NCBI GenBank assembly: GCA_031286755.1
Contig: JAITTX010000131.1
Span: 1-34,863 of the forward strand
Direction of reading: 5' to 3'
Source of the DNA: Paraburkholderia sp.
GTDB lineage: Bacteria > Pseudomonadota > Gammaproteobacteria > Burkholderiales > Burkholderiaceae
DNA length: 34,863 nucleotides
This document shows positions 1-7,559 of this stretch, piece by piece. The notes beneath the pieces were generated by a model, which was not told the DNA's origin, ran no database searches, and saw nothing but the letters and a program-made list of their open reading frames with translations. Positions within the stretch are counted from its first letter, which is position 1; each line of letters starts with the position of its first letter. Position numbers and translations under genes: made by a program.

Positions 1-99
1 GGCGAGCTGCTCGCGCGCACGCTCAACAACGAGACCATCGACAACACGCTCATCGAGCATCTGCTGTTTGGCAAGACTCAGGCGGGCGAGGCGGTGTGA
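1..99 (+). CDS. 3' end of an unrecognised gene (partial)
   Basis: An open frame enters from the left edge and stops at a TGA at 97-99, giving the last 32 residues of a protein. The visible tail contains the stretch LNNETIDNTLIEHLLFG and looks helical and soluble. I do not recognise the family and assign no function. It converges with the minus-strand DUF1089 gene, whose stop lies 14 bases further on. Frame and stop are clear and codon use matches the neighbours, so it is probably a real gene end. Confidence 0.6.
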   Translation, partial: GELLARTLNNETIDNTLIEHLLFGKTQAGEAV

Positions 100-113
100 T
101 ACGGCTCGCCGCT

Positions 114-671
114 TCAGCGCGGCAAGGACGGTAAGCGGCGAAACAGCGTGGGATAGTCGATCACGAGGCCGTCCTCGTCCACGCGCAGGTTCGCGGTGAA
201 GTCGCGGAAGATGCCTTCGTAGCGGTACTCGCGATCCGGCTCGATACAGACATAGGCCTGCTCGACGCGCTTGGGCTCGAGCCCGGGCGCCGCGATATAG
301 GCGACCTCGATCGGCCGCCGCTCGCCGCGCGCGAGGTTCAGGCGCCGGATCGGCAGCGTGTTCGTGAAGGGCGTGGCCGCGATATCGATGTCGATGCAGC
401 CTTCGATCGCCGCGAGCGCGCGACCCTCGCCGTCGCGCCAGTGGCCGTGGCCGTCGCCATGCATCGCGAAAGCCTTGCCGCCCATCACGCGGAACGCCGC
501 ATAGGTCACGCGCCAGCGCGCGTCGCAATGCACCGTATAGCAAAGGCCATAGGCCTTGCCGTAGCGCTGGCCGACCACCACGCTCTCCACGCGGATCGTG
601 CCGCCGCTCGCATCGAAGGCCAGATGCTCGATGCCTTCGCCTTCCTCCGAAGCCCAACGTACCTCGCGCAT
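114..671 (-). CDS. DUF1089-type putative glycolipid-binding protein
   Basis: This encodes 185 residues resembling the DUF1089 / putative glycolipid-binding family, which is about this length and has no firmly established biochemical role. Seen: a beta-rich soluble protein with no signal peptide or membrane segment, an N-terminal strand region ending in GIEHLAF, a central YGLCYTVHCDARWRV segment, and a C-terminal FTANLRVDEDGLVIDYPTLF segment. The reading frame stays open further upstream to 908. The ATG at 669-671 is chosen because AAGGAGG lies 6 bases before it on the minus strand, one of the clearest ribosome binding sites in the window. It appears monocistronic and is divergent from the urea transporter. 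Family assignment is by recognition of the pattern only. Confidence 0.75.
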   Translation of the reverse strand: MREVRWASEEGEGIEHLAFDASGGTIRVESVVVGQRYGKAYGLCYTVHCDARWRVTYAAFRVMGGKAFAMHGDGHGHWRDGEGRALAAIEGCIDIDIAATPFTNTLPIRRLNLARGERRPIEVAYIAAPGLEPKRVEQAYVCIEPDREYRYEGIFRDFTANLRVDEDGLVIDYPTLFRRLPSLPR

Positions 672-1090
672 GACTCGCCTCCTTGCCGGCCGGAGCGGGC
701 GCTCCCGCCCTGCTCCGGCTCCGTGAAAGACCGCTGCTCGACCATCGCCCGGCCGTTGCCCGAGCGCAGCGGCCATCGTAGCGCAGACGGCGGCGCAAAC
801 GTCCACGGAGACGCCGTTTCCGGGAGCGGCGCCGTGCGGCACGCCCGCATTTCCCGAAGCTTCCCCAGCGCGGCTGGGCAATCGAATACACTCGCCCTTC
901 ATCGGCAAATATTGACTATCAACGCCGGCGCATGCGCAAAATGTGCCGCTTCGCCTATTCTCGCGATGCAGGTCGACCGGGCGCGGTTTCGACCCGCCGA
1001 TTTTGGTCCGCGTCGATGGTCAACCTTGGCCCTTACCCGCTCGAATCCGCATTTCCCAGGCCGCGCCTACCTCGCTCCCGTTCGCCCATC
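672..1090. other. Divergent intergenic region, DUF1089 gene / urea transporter
   Basis: This 419-base gap separates two divergently transcribed genes and must hold both promoters. A TTGACT hexamer lies at 912-917, but no good -10 sits at the right distance. The urea transporter frame is open back to 932, with ATGs at 932 and 1016. Translation of that stretch (932-1090) is rich in Arg, Pro and Ser and does not look like transporter sequence. Nothing else was seen. Confidence 0.4.
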
Positions 1091-2329
1091 ATGTCCACCC
1101 CTGCGCCCGCTCAAGCCAATCCGGACGCCGCTTTCGCCAGCCTCCCCGCCGACGCCCCCCCCACGGACACCCCGCCAGGACCCGCTGAAACGCTGCGCAC
1201 GCTCCTGCGCAGCCTCGGCCAGATCGTCCTGCAACGGCATGCCGGCACCGGCATCTGCCTGCTCGCGGCGCTCGCGCTATGTGACGTGTGGCTCGCATGC
1301 GCGGCCTTGATCGGCGCGACGACGGCCAATCTCTGCGCGCGGCGGGCCGGCCACTCGCGCGCGACGGTCCGCGACGGCCTCGTGGGCTTCAACGGCGCGC
1401 TCGCCGCACTGGCGGCGTTCACCTTCGCGGGCAACATCGTCGTGGCCACCCTCCTCGCGGTGCTCGCGGCGGCGGCCACCGCATGGATAGGCGCACCGCT
1501 CGCGCGGTGGCTGCGCCGCACGGGCCTCTCCGTCTATTCGGCGCCCTGCCTCCTCGCGACCTGGCCGTGGCTCGCGCTGGGCCCCGGCGGCAATCGCGCC
1601 GCCACGGCCAGCGCGCTGGCATCGACCCACCTTGCACGGCCCTGGCTGGACGCGGTGACGGGCGTATTGAGCGGCGTCGCGCAAACCACGTTCGCCACGG
1701 GCGCGCTCTCCGGTCTCGTGCTGCTCGCGGGCCTCGCCTGGTCGTCGCGCGAGGCCGCGGCCTATGCGCTTGGCGGCGCGGCGCTCGCCAGCGTCGTCGA
1801 AGTGATTTTCGGCGCGCCGCCCGGCAGTTTCGTGACGGGCCTCTGCGGTTTCAACGGCGCGCTCGCGGCGCTCGCCGCCAGCGCGCTCGGGCCGCGCGCC
1901 GCAATCTGTGCGACCATGCTTGCCGCGGCGCTGCATCTGGCCGCCACGCGCCTGGGCCTGCCCGGCATGACCGCGCCGTTCGCGCTCGCCGGGTGGACCG
2001 TGCACAGCGCCTGGCGTCTGGTCGTGCCAGGCTGGCACCGGCTGCACCAGATGAACGCGATCGGCGCAGCGCCCGAAACGGGCGCCAACGCCGCGCGCGG
2101 CTTGCTGCCCGACGAAACGGGCCGGCTCGCCGCGCCGCAAATCGGATCGCTCACTGGAGCATTAACCGGGGCGCAAACGGGAGTGCCGATCGAAATTCCC
2201 GTCGGCGCGCATCCCGGAGCATCCGTTGGAACACCCATTGGAACGCCAGGCGGCGCGCCCATCGAATCGCACTCCGGACCGCAAACCGGGCTGCAGGCCG
2301 AGCCGCGCGCCCGCCCCGACATTCACTGA
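1091..2329 (+). CDS. Urea transporter (UT/Yut family membrane channel)
   Basis: This encodes 412 residues and belongs to the urea transporter family, which moves urea passively across the inner membrane. The family's internal duplication is visible: each half carries the signature GFNGALAALA, encoded near 1386 and near 1850, followed by hydrophobic helices. About ten membrane segments lie between residues 40 and 320. From about residue 352 the protein ends in an unusual low-complexity tail with Gly every four residues and no obvious membrane function. The start at 1091 is chosen because upstream residues look non-coding; ATGs at 1016 and 932 are alternatives, and none has a strong ribosome binding site. 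No urease genes are in view. An aldolase-like and a tautomerase-like gene follow closely and may be co-transcribed. Confidence 0.85.
   Translation: MSTPAPAQANPDAAFASLPADAPPTDTPPGPAETLRTLLRSLGQIVLQRHAGTGICLLAALALCDVWLACAALIGATTANLCARRAGHSRATVRDGLVGFNGALAALAAFTFAGNIVVATLLAVLAAAATAWIGAPLARWLRRTGLSVYSAPCLLATWPWLALGPGGNRAATASALASTHLARPWLDAVTGVLSGVAQTTFATGALSGLVLLAGLAWSSREAAAYALGGAALASVVEVIFGAPPGSFVTGLCGFNGALAALAASALGPRAAICATMLAAALHLAATRLGLPGMTAPFALAGWTVHSAWRLVVPGWHRLHQMNAIGAAPETGANAARGLLPDETGRLAAPQIGSLTGALTGAQTGVPIEIPVGAHPGASVGTPIGTPGGAPIESHSGPQTGLQAEPRARPDIH
2144..2310 (+). repeat. Gly-xxx tetrapeptide-like repeat tail of the urea transporter
   Basis: The C-terminal 55 or so residues have Gly at four-residue spacing over long stretches, e.g. 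GSLTGALTGAQTG and GAHPGASVGTPIGTPGG, with Thr, Pro, Val or Ile before most glycines. At DNA level the units are diverged, for example variants of ggaacacccattggaacg. It follows the last membrane helix and would be cytoplasmic or periplasmic depending on topology. Function unknown. Confidence 0.6.
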
Positions 2330-2362
2330 TATTCATTGAAGTTCGCTGAAGGAGAGCCGCCC

Positions 2363-3139
2363 ATGTCATTCGCCCATCGTCCGGCCGGCATCGCCACCGA
2401 CGCCGCACCGCCCTCCGCCGCGGAGCAGCAGTTGCGCGTGGACCTTGCCGCCGCCTATCGGCTCATCGCGCTCTACGGCTGGGACGACCTGATCTACACG
2501 CACGTCTCCGCCGCCGTGCCCGGCGAGCCCGGCCGCTTCCTGATCAACCCGTTCGGTCTCGCTTTCGACGAGGTGTGCGCCTCGAATCTCGTGAAGATCG
2601 ACACCGAAGGCCGCATCGTCGGCAAGAGCGAGCATCCGGTCAACGCCACCGGCTTCGCGCTGCACGCGGCCGTGCACCTCGCGCGCCCCGACGCCGTGTG
2701 CGTGATGCATCTGCACAACACGGCGGGCATCGCCGTCTCGATCCAGCGCGACGGCCTGCTGCCCGCCTCGCAGCACGCGCTGCGCTTCTACGGCCAGCTC
2801 GGCTGGCACGACTACGAGGGGCTCGCGTTCTCGCCCGCCGAAGGCGCGCGACTCACCGAGAGCCTGGGCGCGCATCCCGCGATGCTGTTGCGCAACCACG
2901 GCACGCTCACCACGGGCCGCACCATCGCTGAAGCATGGGTGCTCATGGCAACGCTCATCAAGGCCTGCGAAATCCAGTTGCAGGCCCAGGCGGGCGGCGT
3001 GCCGCTCGTGATGCCGACGCCCGAGGTCTGCGCGCACACGGCCGAGCAACTGCGCGACGGCGGCGCGATCGAGGGCGTGCTCGAATGGCCCGCGCTGTTG
3101 CGCAAGCTCGACCGCATCGACACGTCGTATCGTGACTAA
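2363..3139 (+). CDS. Class II aldolase/adducin domain protein
   Basis: This encodes 258 residues, a usual length for a single class II aldolase/adducin domain. Family members bind a divalent metal through three histidines and cleave or epimerise sugar phosphates, though many have unknown substrates. Here the likely ligands are His116 and His118 (VMHLHNT) and His179 (LRNHGTLT). The position that aligns with the catalytic Glu73 of fuculose-phosphate aldolase is Gly97 (NATGFALH), as in the adducin-like subgroup, so classical aldolase chemistry is doubtful. The ATG at 2363 is preceded by GAAGGAGA with a good gap; an in-frame ATG at 2336 lacks this. It starts 33 bases after the urea transporter stop, suggesting one transcript. 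Soluble, with no signal peptide. Confidence 0.85.
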   Translation: MSFAHRPAGIATDAAPPSAAEQQLRVDLAAAYRLIALYGWDDLIYTHVSAAVPGEPGRFLINPFGLAFDEVCASNLVKIDTEGRIVGKSEHPVNATGFALHAAVHLARPDAVCVMHLHNTAGIAVSIQRDGLLPASQHALRFYGQLGWHDYEGLAFSPAEGARLTESLGAHPAMLLRNHGTLTTGRTIAEAWVLMATLIKACEIQLQAQAGGVPLVMPTPEVCAHTAEQLRDGGAIEGVLEWPALLRKLDRIDTSYRD

Positions 3140-3140
3140 A

Positions 3141-3179
3141 CCCGGCGACTGAACCTGGCGACTGAGCCCGACAACCGAA
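3141..3179 (+). repeat. Three tandem 13-bp units after the aldolase stop
   Basis: Immediately after the TAA at 3137-3139 there are three head-to-tail 13-mers: CCCGGCGACTGAA (3141-3153), CCTGGCGACTGAG (3154-3166) and the more diverged CCCGACAACCGAA (3167-3179). Each of the first two contains an in-register TGA. The array fills most of the 75-base gap before the tautomerase gene. Confidence 0.7.
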
Positions 3180-3214
3180 TCTGTTTCACTACCCCTGCAA
3201 ACAAGGAGATCCCC

Positions 3215-3403
3215 ATGCCGACTTTCCACATCGAAATGTTCGAAGGCCGCAGCGTCGAGAAAAAGCGCGAACTGGCCGCCGCGCTCACCGAGACCACCTG
3301 CAAGGTGCTGGGCGTGGACGCCCAGTCCGTCGACATCATCTTCACCGACGTGAAGACCGAAGACTGGGCCACGGGCGGCAAGCTGTGGAGCGATCCGCGC
3401 TGA
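3215..3403 (+). CDS. 4-oxalocrotonate tautomerase family protein
   Basis: This encodes 62 residues, the exact size class of the small tautomerases. The family uses the N-terminal proline, exposed after Met removal, as a general base to ketonise enols in aromatic meta-cleavage pathways. Pro follows the initiator (MPTFHIEMFEGRS), and an Arg lies at the usual place near residue 12. The start is fixed by AAGGAGAT six bases upstream. It lies 75 bases after the aldolase-like gene on the same strand, so the two may share a transcript with the urea transporter. The physiological substrate cannot be read from the sequence. No other aromatic catabolic genes are near. Confidence 0.85.
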   Translation: MPTFHIEMFEGRSVEKKRELAAALTETTCKVLGVDAQSVDIIFTDVKTEDWATGGKLWSDPR

Positions 3404-3423
3404 GACCCCACGCCATTAATTAG

Positions 3424-3440
3424 ATCGTCATCCTGACGAT
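3424..3440. terminator. Inverted repeat, possible terminator or operator
   Basis: ATCGTCA-TCC-TGACGAT is a perfect 7-bp dyad with a 3-base loop. Allowing one G-T pair it extends to a 10-bp stem over 3421-3443. It begins 20 bases after the tautomerase stop. The following TTTAT is a weak U tract, so termination is possible but an operator role cannot be excluded. Confidence 0.4.
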
Positions 3441-3553
3441 TTATCGCGAGGCCGTTCCGCGCCTTCGACTGTCCGTTCCGCAAGACACCGCACGGCCTCG
3501 CACCCGCCCCGCCAATCCGGGTCTCACGCCGCGCATTTCCGCACCTGGGCGGA

Positions 3554-3612
3554 TTGACGCACCGCACGCGTCAGCACCACGAATCGCACTCGATTTGACG
3601 CAAATTGACGCA
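3554..3612 (+). promoter_or_regulatory. Three TTGACGCA direct repeats, helically phased
   Basis: TTGACGCA occurs at 3554-3561, 3595-3602 and 3605-3612. The start-to-start distances are 41 and 10 bases, close to whole turns of B-DNA, so all three would face the same side of the helix. They lie 230-288 bases before the cioA start. This pattern is typical of direct-repeat activator sites, but no known regulator is assigned. Confidence 0.45.
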
Positions 3613-3841
3613 GCGCGCACACCAATGCGCCCAATCAATCTCCAGTGAATCCTTAATCTAAACTGATCTCCATCAACGATTTAGCGCACAATTTAGTCGC
3701 TTAACGATTGACTGCTGCGACATGCTGGCGCACGTCGCAGTGCAGCACAACGCGCCCTGTTCCCCTACGCTTACGTCCATTCGCACGACGCATCACGCGC
3801 GAAAACGCTTTCCGCCACGCAAGCACACAGCAGGCCCGCAC

Positions 3842-5362
3842 ATGCAATCGTCCATCCCCGCATTACAGGCGCTATCGTCCCTCTCGGCATTCGATCTCGC
3901 CCGGCTGCAATTCGCCTTCACCGTCTCCTTCCACATCGTTTTTCCGGCGCTCTCCATCGGCCTCGCGAGCTTCATCGCGGTGCTCGAAGCCTGCTGGCTC
4001 AAGACGCGCAAACCGTTCTACAAAGACCTGTGCCTGTTCTGGTCGAAGATCTTCGCCGTGGCCTTCGGCATGGGCGTGGTCTCGGGCGTGGTCATGAGCT
4101 ACGAGTTCGGCACCAACTGGGCCGGCTTCTCCTCGTTCGCGGGCCCCATCACCGGGCCGCTGCTGATGTACGAAGTGATGACCGCGTTCTTCCTTGAAGC
4201 GGGCTTCCTCGGCATCATGCTGTTCGGCTGGAACCGCGTGAGCCCGCGCGCGCACTTCGGCGCAACGCTGATGGTGGCCATCGGCACGCTCATCTCCACC
4301 TTCTGGATTCTCGCTTCGAATAGCTGGATGCAGACGCCGCAAGGCTTCAAGGTGGTGGACGGCCATGTCGTGCCCACCGACTGGTTCAAGATCATCTTCA
4401 ACCCCTCGTTCCCGTACCGTCTCGCGCACATGGCGATTGCCGCGTTCATCGTGGCCGCGCTCGTGGTGGCCGCGACCGGCGCGTGGCACCTGCTCAAGGG
4501 CCGGCGCGACGCGGCCGTGAAAAAGATGTTCGCAATGGCGCTCGGCCTGCTGCTCGTGCTCGCGCCCGTGCAGGCCATCGTGGGCGACGCGCACGGCCTG
4601 AACACGCGCGAATACCAGCCGGCCAAGATCGCCGCGATCGAAGGCATCTGGGACACCGAGCAGGGCGGCACCGCGCTCAACTTGTTCGGCATTCCCGACA
4701 TGCAGGCGGAAACCACGCGCTACGCCGTGAAGATTCCGCATCTGGGCAGCCTGATCCTCACGCATAGCTGGGACGGCGAAATCCAGGGCCTCAAGTCGTT
4801 CCCGCGCGAAGAACGCCCGAACTCGACGCTGCTGTTCTGGACCTTCCGCGTGATGGTGGGGCTGGGCATGCTGATGATCGTGCTGGGCGTGGCGGGCTGG
4901 TGGCTGCGCCGGCGCGGCACGCTCTACGAGTCGCGCGCGTTCCAGCGCTTCGCATTGGCCATGGGCCCCACGGGTTTCATCACGCTGCTCGCGGGCTGGA
5001 TCACGACCGAGGCGGGCCGCCAGCCGTGGGTGGTCTACGGCGTGATGCGGACCTCGCAAGCCGTCTCGCCGCTCACGGCGCAGCAGGTGGGCGTCTCGCT
5101 GATGGCGTTTATCGTCGTGTACTTCCTCGTGTTCGGCACGGGCATCTATTACCTGCTCAAGCTCATGCGCACCGGCCCCGCGCTGCCCGGCGCCATGCCA
5201 GGCTCCCAGCCGCCCGCCACCCGGCCGCTCGGGCAACCCGATCCGCAACGCGGCGTGCCTGGCGAGCGGGCGCGGTTCGCGCCCGCAGCGCCTGCCGCGC
5301 TCACGGTGAACCAACCCGCGCGCCGTGCGCCTGCCGCCGCCGATCAGTTGATCGACGCCTGA
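3842..5362 (+). CDS. cioA: Cytochrome bd-type quinol oxidase subunit I (CioA/CydA)
   Basis: This encodes 506 residues, the subunit that carries hemes b558, b595 and d and oxidises quinol at the cytoplasmic membrane. Expected heme ligands are visible: His31 (VSFHIVFP), His196 (RLAHMAIA) and Met338 (FRVMVGLG). The conserved acidic residues are also present (Glu88 in YEFGTNW, Glu111 in MYEVMTAFFLEAG), as is the GRQPW motif near residue 392. The Q-loop between the His196 and Met338 helices is short, which marks the cyanide-insensitive CIO subgroup rather than the long E. coli CydA type. The C-terminal 60 residues form a Pro/Ala-rich cytoplasmic tail. The start at 3842 fits family N-termini; the frame is open to 3722, but that segment looks non-coding. 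Subunit II follows 64 bases later. Confidence 0.93.
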   Translation: MQSSIPALQALSSLSAFDLARLQFAFTVSFHIVFPALSIGLASFIAVLEACWLKTRKPFYKDLCLFWSKIFAVAFGMGVVSGVVMSYEFGTNWAGFSSFAGPITGPLLMYEVMTAFFLEAGFLGIMLFGWNRVSPRAHFGATLMVAIGTLISTFWILASNSWMQTPQGFKVVDGHVVPTDWFKIIFNPSFPYRLAHMAIAAFIVAALVVAATGAWHLLKGRRDAAVKKMFAMALGLLLVLAPVQAIVGDAHGLNTREYQPAKIAAIEGIWDTEQGGTALNLFGIPDMQAETTRYAVKIPHLGSLILTHSWDGEIQGLKSFPREERPNSTLLFWTFRVMVGLGMLMIVLGVAGWWLRRRGTLYESRAFQRFALAMGPTGFITLLAGWITTEAGRQPWVVYGVMRTSQAVSPLTAQQVGVSLMAFIVVYFLVFGTGIYYLLKLMRTGPALPGAMPGSQPPATRPLGQPDPQRGVPGERARFAPAAPAALTVNQPARRAPAAADQLIDA

Positions 5363-5426
5363 CGCGACGAACCGCAAAGAACCACCCGACCCGCACGAAC
5401 CGCATTCGAAACGAGGCAACGCAAAC

Positions 5427-6431
5427 ATGGACGTCACCGTCATCTGGGCCGCGATCATCGCGCTCGGTCTTTTACTCTACGTGGTGCTGGACGGCTTCGA
5501 TCTGGGCATCGGCATCGTGTTTCCGCTCTTTCCCGACGAAGAAGAGCGCGATCTCATGATGAACACGGTCGCGCCGGTCTGGGACGGCAACGAGACCTGG
5601 CTCGTGCTCGGTGGCGCGGGGCTTTTTGCCGTGTTTCCCATCGTCTATTCGACGGTGCTCTCGGCGCTCTATCTGCCGCTCGTGTTCATGCTCGTGTGCC
5701 TGATCTTCCGCGGCGTGGCCTTCGAGATTCGCGCGAAGGCCAACCGCACGAAGCATCTGTGGGATCTCGCGTTCATTGGCGGATCGACGGGCGCGGCGTT
5801 CTTCCAGGGCATCGCGCTGGGCGCCTTCCTGCAAGGCATTCCGATGGCCGACGGGCGCTTCGCCGGCGACGCCTTCGGCTGGCTCACGCCGTTCAGCCTG
5901 CTCACGGGCTTCGGGCTCGTGGCCACCTATGCGCTGCTCGGCAGTTGCTGGCTCGTCGCCAAGACCGAAGGCGATCTGCAGCGCCGCCTGCACAAGCTCG
6001 TGTGGCCGCTCACGGTCATGCTGCTCGGCTTCATCGCGCTCGTGAGCGTGTGGACGCCGCTGCAAGACCCGGCCATTGCGCAACGCTGGTTCGGCTCGGG
6101 GCTGTTCTGGCGGCTCGCGCCGGTGCCGCTGCTCGTGCTCGCATGCGCCGTGTGGATGCGCTGGGCCGTGCTATCGCGTCATCACAAAACGCCGTTCGCC
6201 GCCGCGCTCGCGCTCGTGCTGCTCGGCTACGTTGGGCTGCTCGTGAGCCTGTGGCCGTATGCGATCCCGCAGCATCTCACGCTCTGGCAAGCGGCCGCGC
6301 CACACGAAAGCCAGACCTTCACGCTGGTTGGCGCGTCATTCATTTTGCCCGTCATCGTCGCGTACACGGCGATGAGCTACTGGGTCTTCCGAGGCAAGCT
6401 CCGTCATGGCGACACCCATCACTACCACTAA
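5427..6431 (+). CDS. cioB: Cytochrome bd-type quinol oxidase subunit II (CioB/CydB)
   Basis: This encodes 334 residues, normal for CydB/CioB, the partner that stabilises the heme-bearing subunit and completes the oxygen-reducing complex. The N-terminal signature LYVVLDGFDLGIG is present, followed by VAPVWDGNETWLVLGGAGLFAVFP, and about eight to nine membrane helices cover the protein. The tail is His-rich (HGDTHHYH). The operon order cioA-cioB-DUF2474 is standard for Pseudomonas and Burkholderia relatives. No cydDC assembly transporter genes are nearby, as is common for CIO operons. Confidence 0.93.
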   Translation: MDVTVIWAAIIALGLLLYVVLDGFDLGIGIVFPLFPDEEERDLMMNTVAPVWDGNETWLVLGGAGLFAVFPIVYSTVLSALYLPLVFMLVCLIFRGVAFEIRAKANRTKHLWDLAFIGGSTGAAFFQGIALGAFLQGIPMADGRFAGDAFGWLTPFSLLTGFGLVATYALLGSCWLVAKTEGDLQRRLHKLVWPLTVMLLGFIALVSVWTPLQDPAIAQRWFGSGLFWRLAPVPLLVLACAVWMRWAVLSRHHKTPFAAALALVLLGYVGLLVSLWPYAIPQHLTLWQAAAPHESQTFTLVGASFILPVIVAYTAMSYWVFRGKLRHGDTHHYH

Positions 6432-6588
6432 GGCAAACGAGCCCGCAATGATCGTCCCGCGCGCCAGGCATGTCCTGCCCGGCTGGCTCTGGTTCGCGCT
6501 GCTCTGGTGCGGCGGCGTGGGCGCGGCGGTCTCGCTGGGCTTCGCGTTCAAGGTCTTCATGAACCTCACGCTCTTCGCCGTCAAATAA
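6406..6588 (+). CDS. DUF2474 small membrane protein of the bd oxidase operon
   Basis: This encodes 60 residues with one hydrophobic helix (LPGWLWFALLWCGGVGAAVS, then LGFAFKVFMN). It fits DUF2474, a family of about 40-60 residues usually found right after cioB/cydB and thought to act as a small accessory subunit like CydX; that role is known by association. From 6406 the gene overlaps cioB by 26 bases in another frame, with GAGG 11 bases upstream. An internal ATG at 6448 would give 46 residues and remove the overlap; its ribosome binding site is no better. Either start leaves the conserved helix intact. Confidence 0.78.
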   Translation: MATPITTTKANEPAMIVPRARHVLPGWLWFALLWCGGVGAAVSLGFAFKVFMNLTLFAVK

Positions 6589-6652
6589 AGCGCGCATCCA
6601 CGCGAGCGCTACCCGCGCCGCGTTAGACTGTAGGCCGTCTGTAACTTCAACG

Positions 6653-7459
6653 ATGAGAGCCATGCAGCAGATGACCTTCATGGAATGCGTGAAACGCGCT
6701 TGGGCAAGCGCGTGGGAAGCGCTCACACGCATGCCGGCGCTCGTGCTCGGCACCTTCGTGGCCTACGCCGCGCTCGGCTGGCTCGGGCTGGCCGGCCGGC
6801 CCATCCCGGGAGAGGGCGAGGCGCCGTCGGCCGGCCTCGTGCTGGCCGCCAACCTGGCCTCGCTGCTCAATGCGCTTGTTTATGTCTGGTTCATGCTGAA
6901 GGTTTACCGCTTCGTGCTGCTCGGCGAGCGCGCGACGCCGCTCATGGCGTCCGGCGCGAAGCCCTTCGCGCGCATCGTGGGGCTGGGCTTCGTCATGATG
7001 CTCGCGCTGCTGGGTATCGCGGCCGCCTTCTGGCTGGTGCTGCGCCCGCAACACGAAGGCGGCGTGGCCTTTCTTTCGCTGATCGTCGGCGCGATCTGGG
7101 TGTTCGTCGGCGTGCGGCTCAGCCTGCTCTATCCGTCTCTCGCAATCGGCGGGCGCTTCGCGCTCGGCGCCGCGTGGCGGGACAGCCGCGGACACTTCTG
7201 GAGCGTGCTGGGCGTCTCGTGCGTCGCGGCGCTGCCGCTGCTCGCATGCGGCGTGGTCGCGCTGATCGGCCTCGGCATCGCGGGCGTCACGCCCGAAAGC
7301 GTGCAGACGCCCGCGTGGGTCACCGTGCTCGCCATCGGGCAGAGTGCCGTCAATGTGGTCTTCGCGCTGCTCACGAGCGCGGCGCTCGCCTGGCTTTATC
7401 GGCGCTATGCAAATGAACTGGCGGGCACCGGCGGCGCGGGTGCCGCCAGCGTCCGCTGA
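6653..7459 (+). CDS. Multi-pass membrane protein, function unknown
   Basis: This encodes 268 residues with about six hydrophobic helices, roughly at 28-48, 63-85, 108-127, 135-160, 180-205 and 223-248. The layout and the N-terminal amphipathic segment ECVKRAWASAWEALTR recall the YciC-like or glycerophosphodiesterase-type membrane-domain group, but no catalytic motif is seen, so this is only a resemblance. In-frame ATGs at 6653, 6662 and 6671 are all possible and none has a strong ribosome binding site. It follows the oxidase operon by 64 bases with no clear terminator, so read-through is possible. Confidence 0.7.
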   Translation: MRAMQQMTFMECVKRAWASAWEALTRMPALVLGTFVAYAALGWLGLAGRPIPGEGEAPSAGLVLAANLASLLNALVYVWFMLKVYRFVLLGERATPLMASGAKPFARIVGLGFVMMLALLGIAAAFWLVLRPQHEGGVAFLSLIVGAIWVFVGVRLSLLYPSLAIGGRFALGAAWRDSRGHFWSVLGVSCVAALPLLACGVVALIGLGIAGVTPESVQTPAWVTVLAIGQSAVNVVFALLTSAALAWLYRRYANELAGTGGAGAASVR

Positions 7460-7510
7460 GCGCGCCGGGCACGGGGGACGCCCACGCGCCCGGCCCTCGC
7501 GCGCTTCGCA

Positions 7511-7537
7511 CGATCCACGCGATCCACGCGATCCAAG
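7511..7537 (+). repeat. Three tandem 9-bp units
   Basis: CGATCCACG is present at 7511-7519 and 7520-7528, followed by the variant CGATCCAAG at 7529-7537. It lies between the convergent membrane-protein gene (stop at 7459) and the methyltransferase-like gene (stop at 7560). No stem-loop with a U tract accompanies it. Confidence 0.7.
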
Positions 7538-7559
7538 CAATTCACACGATTCACCCGGC

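Larger units (their letters stand above)
3404..3841. other. 438-base intergenic region upstream of cioAB
   Basis: There is no convincing gene here; the open frames in it are short or overlap cioA out of frame. It holds an inverted repeat just after the tautomerase stop (3424-3440), three copies of TTGACGCA (3554-3612), and an AT-richer stretch at 3648-3715 with near-repeated AACGATTTA and AACGATTGA. The AT-rich part is the likeliest promoter of the oxidase operon. I see no exact TTGAT-N4-ATCAA FNR/Anr box. Confidence 0.55.

Noticed and set aside
932-1090. N-terminal extension of the urea transporter
   Set aside because: The added 53 residues are Arg/Pro/Ser-rich, with no helix or targeting signal, and none of the upstream ATGs has a ribosome binding site.
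3872-5458. 528-residue open frame on the minus strand
   Set aside because: It is antisense to cioA, is extremely Arg/Glu/His-rich and shows no domain features.
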